A stretch of 64,000 nucleotides of DNA, taken from positions 1 to 64,000 of the forward strand of contig NZ_JAGGPP010000006.1 in the NCBI RefSeq assembly GCF_018613755.1, read 5' to 3'. A program made the translations under genes and the position numbers. The notes under the pieces are model-generated. The model was not told where the DNA came from, searched no databases, and was given only the letters and a program-made list of their open reading frames with translations. This DNA is from Arthrobacter sp. ISL-72 (GTDB lineage: Bacteria; Actinomycetota; Actinomycetes; Actinomycetales; Micrococcaceae). This document shows, in pieces, positions 1-8,801 of this stretch (its first letter is position 1; each line of letters opens with the position of its first letter).

Positions 1-138
1 TCCTACTCGGGGGCCCAACCAAATCTTAAGTGCAACGACGTGGAGCCTCTGCTAAAGCAGGTCGGCAAGAAGGTCGTGAAAGTTGACGTTACAAGGTGTC
101 AAGTACCTCAAGTGCAACAAAGGCTAAGCAGTAAGTAG
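1..138 (+). CDS. C-terminal end of an unknown protein (partial)
   Basis: An open frame enters from the window edge and ends at TAG at 136-138, giving the last 45 residues of a protein. The visible part is lysine- and valine-rich with two cysteines and resembles no family I recognise. A strong terminator follows 7 bases later, which supports a real gene end. It adjoins the integrase and SGNH debris, so it may belong to the same old element. The frame is seen; the origin is inferred. Confidence 0.45.
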   Translation, partial: SYSGAQPNLKCNDVEPLLKQVGKKVVKVDVTRCQVPQVQQRLSSK

Positions 139-144
139 ACGCTG

Positions 145-176
145 AAGGGTCCCGCCAAAAGGTTGGCGGGGCCCTT
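145..176 (+). terminator. Rho-independent terminator after the first partial gene
   Basis: A 14-bp stem (145-158 with 163-176, one G-T wobble) closes a 4-base loop and is followed by TCTGT. It starts just after the stop at 138. The uridine tract is short but the stem is very stable. Confidence 0.8.
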
Positions 177-354
177 CTGTCCGTCTGACACTTTCCCGGA
201 TTTGTCGCCGACTCTTCAATGTCGAGTGGGGGAACCTTGAAGAGTCCGCCGACAATGTAACGCGGTTGTGCACTACCGGATTTATCCGCCGTGCGCAGCG
301 GCCCGACGTCCGCCCGGTAGCCTATGGGCGTTTGACTTTACAAGGGGGAAAGCA

Positions 355-1179
355 TTGTCCAAGAAGCTCAGCCGTAATCCGTTCAAGCGCCGTCCGGTGT
401 CGAAGATGCTGCCGGCTATCGGACTTTCCGTTCTGGCTGTTGCTACCGCAGCCGTCGTTGCGGTTGCTGTCATGCCCAGCCCAGGCGAACGTGGGGCGGC
501 GGCCTATGTGACCCCGAGCAGTCAGTCCGCATCCAAGGCTGCCACGCCCACCACTACGCCCACCCCGGCCCCGTTGAAGATCAAGCTGCCCGCTAACCCG
601 AGTGTGCTGATCGTGGGTGACTCATACACCGAAGGTGTAGGCGCTGACAGCACCGATCAAGGCTGGGCTCATGTCGCGGGCACAGAGCTGAACCTGAACC
701 CCGTCATTGATGGAGTCAGGGGGACCGGTTTCGCTTGGGGCGGCGGGGCTGACAACAGTGAAGGCCGTCAGTACTCCGTGCGCCTTCGTGAGATTGCCGA
801 CGCGCAGACCATCACGCCTGACGTGCTGGTCCTCCAGGGCGGGCAAAACGACACCCTGTTGAAGAACAATCCCGAAGTGACCAAGGCCGTGACTTCCACA
901 GTCAGCGAGGCCAAGAAACTGTGGCCCAACGTGCAGATCGTCATCATGGGACCGTCCGCGCCGGAGCCTTTGGCTGCCACGATCTCTGGAGCCAGTGACA
1001 CCGTCCGCGACGGTGCGAACACCGCTCAGGTGCCCTACATCGACGCGGCCGGCGAGCACTGGTTCACCGGGCAGAACAGCCAGAGCTTCTACGCGGACGG
1101 TTCCCACGTGAACAACGAGGGTCACCATCTTATTGCTGACAAGTTCGCCGCGCACTGGCGGGAACTCACGAAGCCTTAG
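355..1179 (+). CDS. Membrane-anchored SGNH/GDSL hydrolase
   Basis: A predicted SGNH-fold esterase or acyl hydrolase of 274 aa. A basic N-terminus precedes one hydrophobic segment (about residues 17-40) and a Thr/Pro/Ala-rich linker (about 50-80), so the catalytic domain should lie outside the membrane. Catalytic blocks are visible: GDSYTEG with nucleophile Ser90, GGQND (block III), and DGSH near residue 248 for the Asp/His pair. I place the start at TTG 355 because AAGGGGGAAAGC lies just before it; the frame stays open upstream to 268 but without a ribosome site. It converges on an SGNH pseudogene. The substrate is unknown; cell-wall or exopolysaccharide esters are possible. Confidence 0.75.
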   Translation: MSKKLSRNPFKRRPVSKMLPAIGLSVLAVATAAVVAVAVMPSPGERGAAAYVTPSSQSASKAATPTTTPTPAPLKIKLPANPSVLIVGDSYTEGVGADSTDQGWAHVAGTELNLNPVIDGVRGTGFAWGGGADNSEGRQYSVRLREIADAQTITPDVLVLQGGQNDTLLKNNPEVTKAVTSTVSEAKKLWPNVQIVIMGPSAPEPLAATISGASDTVRDGANTAQVPYIDAAGEHWFTGQNSQSFYADGSHVNNEGHHLIADKFAAHWRELTKP

Positions 1180-1691
1180 CGCGGGCTGATCGCGGAGACG
1201 ATCGAGTCGGCCATGAGTGAGTGGCCCTTGTTGCTCGGGTGACCGTCACCGACTGCCTGCCCGTAGGTGTTGAGCTTCGCGGACTCGATCCGGGTGTGCA
1301 GGTCAATGACCGCCGCCCCGTTGTCCAGTGCTGCCTGCCGGGTGATGTCCACGAACGTCTGCCACGTATCGGTGTATGTGCCGATGTCCTCATAGTCGAG
1401 GATCAGCGCGCGATGGACGGGGCTATGGTCGCGGAGTTCTTCACGTACCAGATCACATCCCGGAGCCGGGCGTCGAACGTCGCAGGGGCCACGTTGGTCG
1501 TCCACTCGTTGATGCCCAGCTCGATCGTGACAAGGTCGGGTGCGATGTTCCACAGTGCCCCGCATGTCCCCGCCGCCGGCCGCCACCGTCAGGTTGTCCT
1601 TGAAGTCCGAGGCTTTCCAGCCGTGGTGTGCGGCGTCAAAGACCTGGATGCCTGCCGCCTCGTCGCCGTTGTAGACGATAATTCCAGTCAC
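1176..1691 (-). pseudogene. Frameshifted, 5'-truncated SGNH hydrolase
   Basis: Read on the minus strand, an SGNH hydrolase is recognisable but spread over more than one frame. The first part (VYNGDEAAGIQVFDAAHHGW) is in one frame. The middle, including IELGINEWTTNVAP, is in a second frame. The end (ALILDYEDIGTYTDTWQ through GDGHPSNKGHSLMADSI) returns to the first. The GINEW and GDGHPS segments match SGNH blocks III and V. The N-terminal GDS block is missing because the sequence runs straight into the integrase fragment near 1690. At least two frameshifts plus this truncation make it nonfunctional. Its stop overlaps that of the intact hydrolase. Confidence 0.75.
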
Positions 1692-2560
1692 GTAGGAGGC
1701 GGCACCAGCGGTGGAGCAAGCACTACATCCTGCCCTCGTTCAGGAACAAAACCTTGGACAGTATCCACCGCACGGATGTGCAGGAGGCTGTGGGGGAGTG
1801 GTCCGAGTCTTTGGCGCCGTCCACGGTGAAGGTCACCTATGGGTACTTGGCGTCGATGTTCAAAGCTGCTGTCCTTGACGGGGTTGTGGCCGCGAGTCCG
1901 TGCGTCGGGATCAGGCTGCCCACGGTCGAGGACGTGGCTGTCGTTCCGCTGCGGACTGAGAAGGTCCAGGAGTTGGCGGACAGGATCTGGCGCCCGTACC
2001 GGCCCATGGTGGTCTTCTGCGCAGCTACCGGCCTCCGCTCCTCTGAGTTGCGGGGTCTGACGTGGGACCGCGTCGACTTCGACACGTCCATGATCAGCAT
2101 TGACCGGCAGCTCATCGGGTACAACTCGTCGGATCCGGAGTGGGGGCCGCTCAAGACGAAGGCGAGCCGGCGCCGGATCCACATTGGGGACCAGTCGATG
2201 CAGCTCCTCAAGGACTTGCGGGAGGGTCCGGTGGGTGCGGGTGACGTGATCTTCCATTCGTCGGGCAGGGCTGTCACCAGGGGGGCGGCCGGGGAGGCGT
2301 GGAGGGACGTCCGGAAGAAGGTGAAACGTCTGGGGGATGGGTGGCACGAGCTGCGCCACTACCACGCCTCGCAGCTGATTTCCGGGGGCATGTCCGTGGT
2401 GGCGGTTGCCCACCGGCTCGGGCACAAGGACGCGACCGAGACGCTCATAACCTACGCCCACCTGTGGCCCTCGGACGACACCCGGGCGGCTGCCCTGACG
2501 GATGGGCTGGTAACCCTCGTTGCCCATGAGTTGCCCATGACCGGGCCCGGATCCCAGTAG
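1682..2560 (+). pseudogene. 5'-truncated tyrosine recombinase (integrase remnant)
   Basis: A phage-type tyrosine integrase missing its N-terminus. The frame opens at 1682 after a TAA at 1679 and reads directly as core-binding-domain sequence (RWSKHYILPSFRNKTLDSI), so homology starts at the breakpoint rather than at a start codon. The catalytic domain is complete: ATGLRSSELRG (first Arg), LKTKASRRR (Lys), HELRHYHAS (His-x-x-Arg) and GHKDATETLITYAHLW (second His and the Tyr). Full relatives are about 370-400 aa, so roughly 90 residues with the arm-binding domain are gone. TTG 1754 could still drive a 268-aa product. I read it as the scar of an ancient prophage next to gap. Confidence 0.8.
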
Positions 2561-2873
2561 TAGCAAGGGATTAGTCAGAACCCGGCGTATTGGTCAACCC
2601 ATCCACCATCTCCTTGCCTTTCCTCCCGGGAAGCGTCATGTGAGTGACTTCACGCTCTTGGAGGCGGTGGAGGCCCCGCCGCCGCCCTAGAATGGATATT
2701 GAACGTAGAAGTTCTGCCGCCGGGTCTGCGTTCGCAGCCGGCGGTTTTCTTTGCGCTTCTCCAAGGTGTCCGGGGTGGACCGAATCCCCGCCGATGCCTG
2801 TGCCCCGGAATACCCCCGGTGGCCGACATCCGCATACGAGGACGTATGTGGTTGACCCAAGGAAGGTAGTTCT
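2561..2873 (+). other. Intergenic region before gap
   Basis: No gene is convincing in these 313 bases. The region holds the terminator-like hairpin listed separately and, at 2862-2873, the gap leader with AAGGAAGG as ribosome site. I saw no clear attachment repeat for the truncated integrase. Confidence 0.5.
2717..2752 (+). terminator. Hairpin plus T-rich tract downstream of the integrase remnant
   Basis: A 7-bp outer stem CCGCCGG/CCGGCGG (2717-2723, 2738-2744) encloses a 5-bp CTGCG/CGCAG stem and is followed by TTTTCTTT. It looks like a Rho-independent terminator. Being about 120 bases before gap, it could also act as an attenuator in the gap leader. Confidence 0.6.
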
Positions 2874-4355
2874 GTGAGCCAGACGTCAGATTCTTGTCTT
2901 GATACGTGGATGGGCCGTGAGGCACTCGCCGAGGCCATGATCCCGGTGATCGGCCGGCTGTACCGCGAAAACAACGTGGTGACCTCCATCCACGGCCGCA
3001 GCCTGATCAACAAATCCACCATGAACATCCTGAAAGCGCACCGGTTCGCGCGCAGGATGAGCAAAGACGAGCTGCTCCTGGAAGAGACGGCGCCGCTGCT
3101 GGATGCCCTGGCCGGGCTGGACCTGGGTGCCGCGGCCATCGATATCGCCCGCCTGAACCAGAAGTTCAAGACCGAGGCCAACGGCGCGAGCCTGGATGAA
3201 TTCCTGCGTGCCGAGCTCGCGGAAATCGTCGGGAAGCGGGGCGGCGATGACCGCACCAGCACCGACGTCGTGCTTTACGGCTTCGGCCGCATCGGCCGCC
3301 TGCTGGCGCGCCTCCTGATCGAAAAGGCCGGTGGCGGCCACGGCCTCCGGCTCCGCGCCATCGTGGTTCGGCGCGGCTCGGACAACGACCTTCTGAAGCG
3401 GGCCAGCCTCCTGCGCCGGGACTCCGTCCACGGCTCCTTCGAGGGCACCATCAAGGTGGACACCGGGAACAACACCATCACGGCCAACGGCGTGCAGGTC
3501 CAGGTGATCTACTCGGACAACCCTTCCACCGTGGACTACACCGCCTACGGCATCAAGAATGCACTCGTGGTGGACAACACGGGACGCTGGCGCGACGCCG
3601 AGGGCCTGTCCCAGCACCTCCTGAGCAAGGGCGTTTCGCGCGTACTGCTCACCGCACCGGGCAAGGGCGAGCTGAAGAACATCGTCCACGGCATCAACCA
3701 CGGCACCATCCTGGATTCGGACAAGATCGTCACCGCGGCGTCGTGCACCACCAACGCCATTACGCCGGTCCTGAAGGCCATCAACGACAAGTTCGGCGTG
3801 GTCCACGGACACGTCGAGACGGTGCACTCCTTCACCAATGACCAGAACCTGATCGACAATTTCCACAAGGGCGACCGCCGCGGTCGTTCCGCTGCGCTGA
3901 ACATGGTGATCACCGAGACGGGTGCCGCCAAGGCTGTGGCCAAGGCTCTGCCCGAACTGCTGGGCAAGCTCACCGGAAGCTCCATCCGCGTCCCCACCCC
4001 GGACGTATCCCTGGCCATCCTCAACCTGAGCCTGGAACGCGGCGCTACCAAGGACGAGGTCAACGACTACCTGCGGCAGATGTCCCTGCACTCGGACCTG
4101 CGCAAGCAGATCGACTACATCGATTCCCCCGAAGTGGTTTCCACCGACTTCGTCGGCTCGCGCCGCGCTGGCATTGTTGACGGACTGGCCACCATCTCCA
4201 ACGACAAGAACCTGGTCCTCTACGTCTGGTACGACAACGAGTTCGGCTACAGCTGCCAGGTGGTCCGCGTGATGGAGGAAATGGCCGGCGTCAACCCGCC
4301 GTCGTTCCCCGTCAAGGAGCCGGCTGCAGCGCTGGCAGCGACCGCCGCGGTCTAA
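2874..4355 (+). CDS. gap: Glyceraldehyde-3-phosphate dehydrogenase, long actinobacterial form
   Basis: Cytoplasmic GAPDH, which oxidises glyceraldehyde 3-phosphate with phosphate and NAD(P) in glycolysis or the reverse. The 493-aa product has an N-terminal extension of about 130 residues before the Rossmann motif (YGFGRIGRLLARLL), unlike the usual 330-aa enzyme; such long forms occur in actinobacteria. The catalytic cysteine is in AASCTTNAITP, and the C-terminal WYDNEFGYSCQV is canonical. The GTG start has AAGGAAGG upstream. The coenzyme and flux direction cannot be told from sequence. It stands alone between a terminator-like hairpin and a large inverted repeat. Confidence 0.93.
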   Translation: MSQTSDSCLDTWMGREALAEAMIPVIGRLYRENNVVTSIHGRSLINKSTMNILKAHRFARRMSKDELLLEETAPLLDALAGLDLGAAAIDIARLNQKFKTEANGASLDEFLRAELAEIVGKRGGDDRTSTDVVLYGFGRIGRLLARLLIEKAGGGHGLRLRAIVVRRGSDNDLLKRASLLRRDSVHGSFEGTIKVDTGNNTITANGVQVQVIYSDNPSTVDYTAYGIKNALVVDNTGRWRDAEGLSQHLLSKGVSRVLLTAPGKGELKNIVHGINHGTILDSDKIVTAASCTTNAITPVLKAINDKFGVVHGHVETVHSFTNDQNLIDNFHKGDRRGRSAALNMVITETGAAKAVAKALPELLGKLTGSSIRVPTPDVSLAILNLSLERGATKDEVNDYLRQMSLHSDLRKQIDYIDSPEVVSTDFVGSRRAGIVDGLATISNDKNLVLYVWYDNEFGYSCQVVRVMEEMAGVNPPSFPVKEPAAALAATAAV

Positions 4356-4369
4356 CAGCCGGATCTGAG

Positions 4370-4405
4370 GTTTCCCGGCCGGTGCTCTGGCATCGGCCGG
4401 GAAAC
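4370..4405. terminator. Inverted repeat after gap
   Basis: A perfect 12-bp stem (GTTTCCCGGCCG at 4370-4381 with its complement at 4394-4405) starts 14 bases after the gap stop. There is no T-tract, so it may be an atypical terminator or an mRNA-stabilising hairpin. Confidence 0.5.
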
Positions 4406-4422
4406 GGACCCAGAATGGACTC

Positions 4423-4632
4423 ATGGAACAGGAATCGACTCTCGAACATGAAACCACACTGGAACGCGCCTTGGATCTGGCGCGGAAGAACCATAAGGAA
4501 GCCACCCGGCTCCTTGAACAGGCCAAGGTGGCGCATGCCGCGGGAGAGATTCCGGAGAGCAGGGTCAAACAGCTCGAAGACCTGCTGGATCTCGCCGCCG
4601 TTGACCTCAAGCGTGTGATAAAGGAACAGTAA
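4423..4632 (+). CDS. Small charged helical protein
   Basis: A 69-aa protein of unknown function, rich in Glu, Lys, Leu and Ala. The heptad-like pattern (LERALDLARKNHKEATRLLE and LEDLLDLAAVDLKRVIKEQ) predicts two amphipathic helices, perhaps a helical hairpin or coiled coil. It has no cysteines, membrane segment or signal peptide. The ribosome site is weak, but codon use and composition fit a real gene. Confidence 0.6.
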   Translation: MEQESTLEHETTLERALDLARKNHKEATRLLEQAKVAHAAGEIPESRVKQLEDLLDLAAVDLKRVIKEQ

Positions 4633-4724
4633 CCGCTCCTCCACACTGTGGATATCGGCCACATTGTCCGTGGCCTGGCCTAGGCTCGTCGGGTGCAGAG
4701 GAAACACCGCCCGGCCGGGCAGCC

Positions 4725-5534
4725 ATGACCGTCAGCTGGACGGCGTACCGCCGTGCCCGGCGCCGTTCCCGCCAGGCCTGGACGGTACTGGTTGTGCTGG
4801 CCGTGGGTCTCGTGTCAGCCGTTTGCTGGTTTTTCACTGCAGGCCAGTTTGCCGTTGCGGAGCCGGCCGTCACCGGTCCCAGCGAAGCTCCCGTGCTTGA
4901 CCCGGCGTGGATGAAGGCAGTGCCCGCGGTCCGGCCCGTGCCGGCGGGCCGCGCGGCCGATGCGCTCGAAACCCTCGAAGTGAAGGGCCGGGCGGCCAGC
5001 GACACCTACGAGCGGACGGCCTTCGGCCAGGCCTGGCTCGATGTGGACCGCAACGGCTGCGATACGCGCAACGACATCCTGCGGCGCGACCTGCACGGAG
5101 CACAGTTCACGGAGGGATCCCGCTGCCGCGTGGCGGCCGGTGAATTCCACGAGCCCTACACCGGGGCAGTGGTGACGTTCACTAGGGGTGCGGAGAGCAG
5201 CAAAGCGGTGCAGGTGGACCACGTCGTCGCACTCGGCGATGCCTGGCAGAAGGGCGCCCAGCAGCTGACGCCGCAACAGCGCCAAAGCTTCGCCAATGAT
5301 CCCGTTAACCTCATAGCCGCAGACGGTCCGGCAAACCAGGAGAAAAGCGCTTCAGACGCCGCGGGCTGGCTGCCGAAGAACAAGGCGTTCAGGTGTCATT
5401 ACGTGGCCCGGCAAATTTCGGTGAAGGCGGCCTACGAACTGTGGGTGACGCAGGCGGAAAAGGATGCCATGAAAGGCGTCCTGGCATCCTGCCCGGAGCA
5501 GCAGACCGTCATTCCGCGGCAGGACACAGGGTAG
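4725..5534 (+). CDS. Secreted HNH-family nuclease (DUF1524-type)
   Basis: A 269-aa protein with a basic N-terminus and one hydrophobic segment (about residues 20-45), so it is exported or membrane-anchored. The catalytic region holds the DUF1524-type HNH pattern: DVDRNGCDTRNDILRRDL, then the core VQVDHVVALGDAW, then NDPVNLIAADGPANQEKS and a conserved AAGWLPKN. The Asp-His of DHVVAL is the expected metal-binding and catalytic pair. Such actinobacterial proteins are thought to be extracellular nucleases, perhaps for nutrient scavenging or competition; the target is not shown by the sequence. Confidence 0.85.
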   Translation: MTVSWTAYRRARRRSRQAWTVLVVLAVGLVSAVCWFFTAGQFAVAEPAVTGPSEAPVLDPAWMKAVPAVRPVPAGRAADALETLEVKGRAASDTYERTAFGQAWLDVDRNGCDTRNDILRRDLHGAQFTEGSRCRVAAGEFHEPYTGAVVTFTRGAESSKAVQVDHVVALGDAWQKGAQQLTPQQRQSFANDPVNLIAADGPANQEKSASDAAGWLPKNKAFRCHYVARQISVKAAYELWVTQAEKDAMKGVLASCPEQQTVIPRQDTG

Positions 5535-5565
5535 GACGCGGGGAACGGGCAGCATTCCGGCTGCG

Positions 5566-6138
5566 CTAGTGGCCGAACGGATCCGGGTCGACGCCGGGCA
5601 TCCACGTCAGTCCGGGAACTCCCCAACCGCTTCGCTTGGCCTGCTTCATCGCCTTCCTTGCGTAGCGGTCCATCAGCCGGTTCACATAGAGTTTGCCATC
5701 CAAGTGGTCGTACTCATGCTGGATGATCCGGGCGAACCAGTCCGTGGCCTCGAAGTCCACCGGGTTCCCGTCGCCGTCGAAACCCTGCACCCGGGCCCAC
5801 TCGGCACGCTTGAGCGGATACTGGCCGCCGGGGAAGGAAAGGCAGCCCTCCACTTCCTCATCAGGATCCGGAACGGCGCCGGACACCTTGGACAAGGTAA
5901 GGACGGGATTCACCAGGACGCCAGCGGGGGGTGCGCCGTCGTCATTGGCATATTTATAGACAAAGATCCGCTTGCCCACTCCCACCTGGGGAGCGGCAAG
6001 GCCCACTCCGTTGGCGGCGTCGTTCGTCTCGAACATGTCAGCGATGAGCGCGCGGAGTCCGTCGTCGAAGACTTCCACTTCGGCGGCCCGGCGGTGGAGA
6101 ACCGGCTCGCCCCAGATAGTGATCGGCAGAACGGTCAT
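5566..6138 (-). CDS. def: Peptide deformylase
   Basis: Removes the N-formyl group from nascent proteins in the cytoplasm. The 190-aa product has all three signature motifs in order: GVGLAAPQVG (motif 1), EGCLSFPG (motif 2, metal-binding Cys) and QHEYDHLDG (motif 3, HExxH metal-binding and catalytic residues). The C-terminal tail is longer than in E. coli, as in many actinobacterial enzymes. It converges on the secreted nuclease gene and is preceded by the tRNA-His terminator, so it should have its own promoter. Confidence 0.96.
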   Translation of the reverse strand: MTVLPITIWGEPVLHRRAAEVEVFDDGLRALIADMFETNDAANGVGLAAPQVGVGKRIFVYKYANDDGAPPAGVLVNPVLTLSKVSGAVPDPDEEVEGCLSFPGGQYPLKRAEWARVQGFDGDGNPVDFEATDWFARIIQHEYDHLDGKLYVNRLMDRYARKAMKQAKRSGWGVPGLTWMPGVDPDPFGH

Positions 6139-6174
6139 GTCAGGTGGTTCCTTTTGGTGCTGTGCGATGAAACA

Positions 6175-6212
6175 CGTAAAGGCCGCACCGGATAACCGGT
6201 GCGGCCTTTACG
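6175..6212 (-). terminator. Strong terminator between tRNA-His and def
   Basis: A perfect 17-bp inverted repeat (6175-6191 with 6196-6212) around an ATAA loop, about 30 bases beyond the 3' end of tRNA-His on the minus strand. It should end the tRNA transcript before def. Confidence 0.85.
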
Positions 6213-6241
6213 TCAGGGCGGAAAATCCTGCCCCGCATGAG

Positions 6242-6315
6242 GGTGAGCGACGGGGGTTGAACCCGCGACCTCCTGGACCACAACCAGGCGCTCTGCCAAC
6301 TGAGCTACGCCCACC
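6242..6315 (-). tRNA. tRNA-His (GTG)
   Basis: The minus strand folds as a cloverleaf: acceptor GTGGGCG/CGCTCAC, D-arm GCTC/GAGC, anticodon loop with GTG, and T-arm with GGTTCAA. The extra G at position -1 opposite C73, the tRNA-His identity element, is encoded. CCA is not encoded. Confidence 0.95.
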
Positions 6316-6445
6316 ATGCGCCTCACTCGACTGTCCGGTTATCCGGCTGTCTTGGAAGGCAACGTCATATAGCTTACCTGCTCCGCGGAGGTGTTTTGGC
6401 CACTTTTGCCTGTTTTGGAGAAATTTCCCCCAAACGTGGTGCAGA

Positions 6446-7081
6446 TTACTTTTCGACGGAGCCGGCGGGGGTGCCGGCGGAGCCCATCACGGCTTTCGAA
6501 ATCCGCTGCGCAGTGGCGCTGTCCGGTCCCGGCGCGGGGACAAAGATGGCCTCGCGGTAATACCGCAGCTCATCAATGGAATCCTTGATGTCGCCAAGGG
6601 CGCGGTGGCCGCCGTGCTTTGCCGGAGCCTGGAAGTAGGCCCGCGCGAACCAGCGCCGAGACAGTTCCTTGATGGTGCTGACGTCGATGACCCGGTAGTG
6701 CAGGTGCTCCACCACTGCGGGCATGTCCCGGGCAAGGAAGACCCGGTCCGTGCCCACGGAGTTGCCGCCCAGCGGCGCCTTGCGCGGATCCGGAACCCAC
6801 TTCTCGATGTACTCCATGATCACGGACTCGGCCTCGGCCATGGTTTTGCCGTGCGGAAGTTCTTCCAGCAGTCCGGAGCGGGTGTGCATGTCCCGGACGA
6901 AGTCGTTCATCTGGGCAAGAGCGGCATCAGCGGGGCGGATGACGACGTCGACGCCGTCCCCGAGGATGTTGAGTTCAGAGTCCGTCACCAGGGCGGCAAC
7001 CTCTATGAGGGCGTCGTTCTTGGGGTCCAGGCCGGTCATCTCGCAGTCAATCCAGACAATGCGTTCGCTAGTTATAGGCAC
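6446..7081 (-). CDS. orn: Oligoribonuclease
   Basis: A DEDDh-type 3'-5' exonuclease that degrades very short RNAs, including pGpG. The 211-aa product has ExoI WIDCEMTGLD with the two metal ligands, ExoII around GNSVGTDRVFLARDMP, and ExoIII with the catalytic His and Asp in HGGHRALGDIKDSI. The ending (about residues 180-211) is longer and more Pro/Gly/Ser-rich than in enterobacteria. Upstream of tRNA-His on the same strand; divergent from the mannosyltransferase. Confidence 0.95.
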   Translation of the reverse strand: MPITSERIVWIDCEMTGLDPKNDALIEVAALVTDSELNILGDGVDVVIRPADAALAQMNDFVRDMHTRSGLLEELPHGKTMAEAESVIMEYIEKWVPDPRKAPLGGNSVGTDRVFLARDMPAVVEHLHYRVIDVSTIKELSRRWFARAYFQAPAKHGGHRALGDIKDSIDELRYYREAIFVPAPGPDSATAQRISKAVMGSAGTPAGSVEK

Positions 7082-7211
7082 GTGCCCAGCCTACCGTTTC
7101 ACTGCTGCAGAGCTGTCCGATGCTAGGATTTCGGGTACGTGGCGGTGCCCCTTTCTATGCTGCCGCCGCCCCCGCTTCCGCCGGCCTGACCGGTTACCGC
7201 CGGGTGAAAAT

Positions 7212-8798
7212 ATGCCCCACAACGGATTGGACCACCCTGAGATGACGGCGCGTGTACCTGCGGCGGGAAATGTGGCTGCCGGTACGTTACCGGAGCCGGC
7301 TGCGGCCGAAGTGGACAACGCCCTCTCGCCCCTTCTCGCCGGGTTCGCCGGCTCGATGTTCATGGCCATCGGTTCACTGGGCGTCGGGTGGCTGGCACCC
7401 GTTTCCGAACTTCGCCGCCTGCCGCTGTTCATCTGGATGCGCACCGAAGCCGTCGGGGTGGCACTGTCCATCGTGCTGTTGGCTGTCGGCGGCATGCTCC
7501 TGGTCCGGGCCTGGCTTCGCCTCGGCCAGCGCGTCCGGGTGTGGGGTGCGGGTGCCCGCAAGGCAACCCTGCAGGCGGTGGTGCTGTGGGGGCTGCCCAT
7601 GATGTTCTCCGTGCCGCTCTTCAGCCGGGACGTCTATGCCTACATCGGGCAGGGCCGGTTGATGGTTGAGGGCTTCAACCCGTACGAAAACGGTATCTCG
7701 GCGCTGTCCAACTATTTCCAGCTCGGTGCCGACAAAATGTGGACCGAAGCGCCGGTTCCCTACGGCCAGCTGTTCCTTTGGATCGAGCAACTGGTGGTCT
7801 GGTCCACAAACGTGCAGCCGGAGGCGAGCGTCATGCTGTTCCGCGTCGCCGCACTTGTGGGCGTGGTCCTGTGCATGGTGTACGTGCCCAAACTCGCGGA
7901 GCTGCACGGTGTTAATCCGCACCGCGCACTGTGGCTGACCGCGGCAAACCCGCTGTTCCTCACCAACTTCATCGCCAGTGTCCACAACGATGCGCTCATG
8001 ATCGGGCTTGCGCTGGCGGGGCTTTACTACTGCGCCACGAGGCGCGTGGTGTTCGGCCTGGTCCTGGTGACGCTGTCCATCTCCGTCAAGCCGATCACCA
8101 TCGTGTTCCTGCCTTTCATCGGACTCCTGTGGGCCGGGAAGAACGCCGGCTGGCCCCGCAAGTTCGTTTTCTGGGGACTCACCGCAGGGATCAGCCTGGC
8201 CCTGCTGTACGCCATGAGCCTGGTGAACGGCTTCGGCTTCGGCTGGGTGAACGGGCTGTCCGCTCCCGGCAGCATCTGGATCTGGTACGCACCGGTTGGC
8301 CTGCTGGGGCTCGTGGTCGCCTCCATCTCCAACGCCTTCGGGCTGGACGGCTGGGGACTCGCCAAATGGGTTTACGACGCCGGGAAGCTGCTCGCCGTCG
8401 GAATCATCGGCTGGCAGATCTTCCGCGGCGATCACGACCGCCTGATGCGCCGGCTCACCCTGGGGTTCGCGGCGGTGGTCCTGCTCGCCCCGATGATCCA
8501 GTCCTGGTACGTGGTGTGGCTGATCCCGCTGTTTGCCGTCACCGGCATCCGGGACGACTGGCAGGTGAAGGCCCTGTACTTCATCGTGTCCTTCTTTATG
8601 GTCTACGCCATCTCCGACCAGCTGGAAGTTTTCCCCTACCTGCAGACGGAGGACCTGGGCCTTCCGCTGGCCCTGGCGCGCAACGCGGCGGCGATCATCG
8701 CGCTCATGTTCGCGCTGTACCTGATCTTCCTGGATCCCAAAACCAAGCAGCTCTTCAGCAAGCCGGATGAGCCGGTGACCACCCGCCCGGTCATCTGA
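7212..8798 (+). CDS. MptA/MptB-like polyprenol-phosphate mannosyltransferase
   Basis: A 528-aa polytopic membrane protein with about 11-13 hydrophobic segments from residue 40 onward, resembling actinobacterial alpha-1,6-mannosyltransferases that use polyprenol-phosphomannose (GT-C fold). Family features are the early loop FSRDVYAYIGQGRLMVEGFN, with the acidic residue expected to be catalytic, followed by NPYENGI and VPYGQLFLW. Expected role: extension of a lipomannan-type glycan on the outer membrane face. I use ATG 7212; the frame continues upstream through orn but without a start signal. Confidence 0.8.
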   Translation: MPHNGLDHPEMTARVPAAGNVAAGTLPEPAAAEVDNALSPLLAGFAGSMFMAIGSLGVGWLAPVSELRRLPLFIWMRTEAVGVALSIVLLAVGGMLLVRAWLRLGQRVRVWGAGARKATLQAVVLWGLPMMFSVPLFSRDVYAYIGQGRLMVEGFNPYENGISALSNYFQLGADKMWTEAPVPYGQLFLWIEQLVVWSTNVQPEASVMLFRVAALVGVVLCMVYVPKLAELHGVNPHRALWLTAANPLFLTNFIASVHNDALMIGLALAGLYYCATRRVVFGLVLVTLSISVKPITIVFLPFIGLLWAGKNAGWPRKFVFWGLTAGISLALLYAMSLVNGFGFGWVNGLSAPGSIWIWYAPVGLLGLVVASISNAFGLDGWGLAKWVYDAGKLLAVGIIGWQIFRGDHDRLMRRLTLGFAAVVLLAPMIQSWYVVWLIPLFAVTGIRDDWQVKALYFIVSFFMVYAISDQLEVFPYLQTEDLGLPLALARNAAAIIALMFALYLIFLDPKTKQLFSKPDEPVTTRPVI

Positions 8799-8801
8799 CC
8801 A

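Noticed and set aside
2886..4664. A 592-codon minus-strand frame opposite gap
   Set aside because: GAPDH on the plus strand is unmistakable; the antisense frame is a GC-bias shadow.
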